A stretch of DNA of 64,000 nt, taken from Diploptera punctata (lineage: Eukaryota > Arthropoda > Insecta > Blattodea > Blaberidae). The translations under genes were made by a program, and so were the position numbers. A model generated the notes under the pieces. The model saw nothing but the letters and a program-made list of their open reading frames with translations. It did not search any database and had not been told where the DNA came from. The stretch covers positions 1-64,000 of the forward strand of contig JASPKZ010010233.1 of NCBI GenBank assembly GCA_030220185.1. Direction: 5' to 3'. Positions 63,815 to 64,000 of the stretch are shown here, piece by piece; the stretch's first letter is position 1, and the number at the start of each line of letters is the position of its first letter.

Positions 63815-64000
63815 ACTTACACACTAGTACTATCGAACCCATAGGTTCACAGCTGCGCGGACATAAGCTCTCCATACATCCCTATCCTGAGCTAATGCTT
63901 TTCAATCATTCTCTGTATAATCTACTTCCCTATAAAATCATAGTTAATGTTATTCTCCCACCACATTCTTGGTCTACAAACTGGGCGTTTTCCCTCTGGC
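63815..64000 (-). mobile_element. L-alpha LINE 3' fragment, runs off the window
   Basis: 3' end ttcgatagtactagtgtgta, then upstream codons of MRWx-NNINYDF and the GKRPVSRP-type motif, cut by the window edge at gccagagggaaaacg. Confidence 0.88.

Overview
The window is repeat-dominated, AT-rich animal nuclear DNA, almost certainly from an insect. From memory only, and not checked by search, the LINE C-terminal proteins and tRNA-headed SINEs look most like those of cockroaches such as Periplaneta americana. I see no bacterial features, no rRNA or intact tRNA gene, no CRISPR array and no complete host gene. Nearly everything that can be named is satellite, microsatellite, or whole or broken transposable elements.

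Layout. Positions 1-6552 are a head-to-tail satellite of 70-bp units. From 6553 to about 17000 lie scattered SINEs, LINE remnants, inverted Penelope-type ends and a hAT element with an 8-bp target duplication (16210-16995). Positions 17004-19680 are the longest stretch without a recognised repeat. They hold one possible signal-peptide exon near 17466. From 19680 to 24460 come AT microsatellites, terminal-inverted-repeat elements, a foldback element carrying a U6 snRNA fragment (22396-23164) and a Helitron-like repeat. From 24470 to 38640 SINEs and LINE 3' ends dominate. Positions 38950-42215 form a nest: a Penelope-like element on the minus strand, split by a LINE on the plus strand, which is itself split by another Penelope piece. 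Positions 42225-64000 carry many LINE tails, a mariner-like TIR element, a tyrosine-recombinase-like open frame, a long hairpin, a PIF/Harbinger transposase remnant and an inverted tRNA-like dimer.

Names used here. L-alpha is the commonest LINE; its protein ends in RAAMNLRVR and its 3' end is cgatagtgccagtgagt followed by aagt repeats. L-beta is a LINE whose protein ends near SRGRPKTSW and has an ATT tail; L-gamma is CR1/Jockey-like. L-delta to L-theta are further LINE fragments. S1 to S5 are tRNA-headed SINE families; S1 has one head and core but at least four different tails. R1 to R3 are unclassified interspersed repeats, and P is Penelope-like. Boundaries are read by eye and are good to about 10 bases, except where a target-site duplication fixes them.
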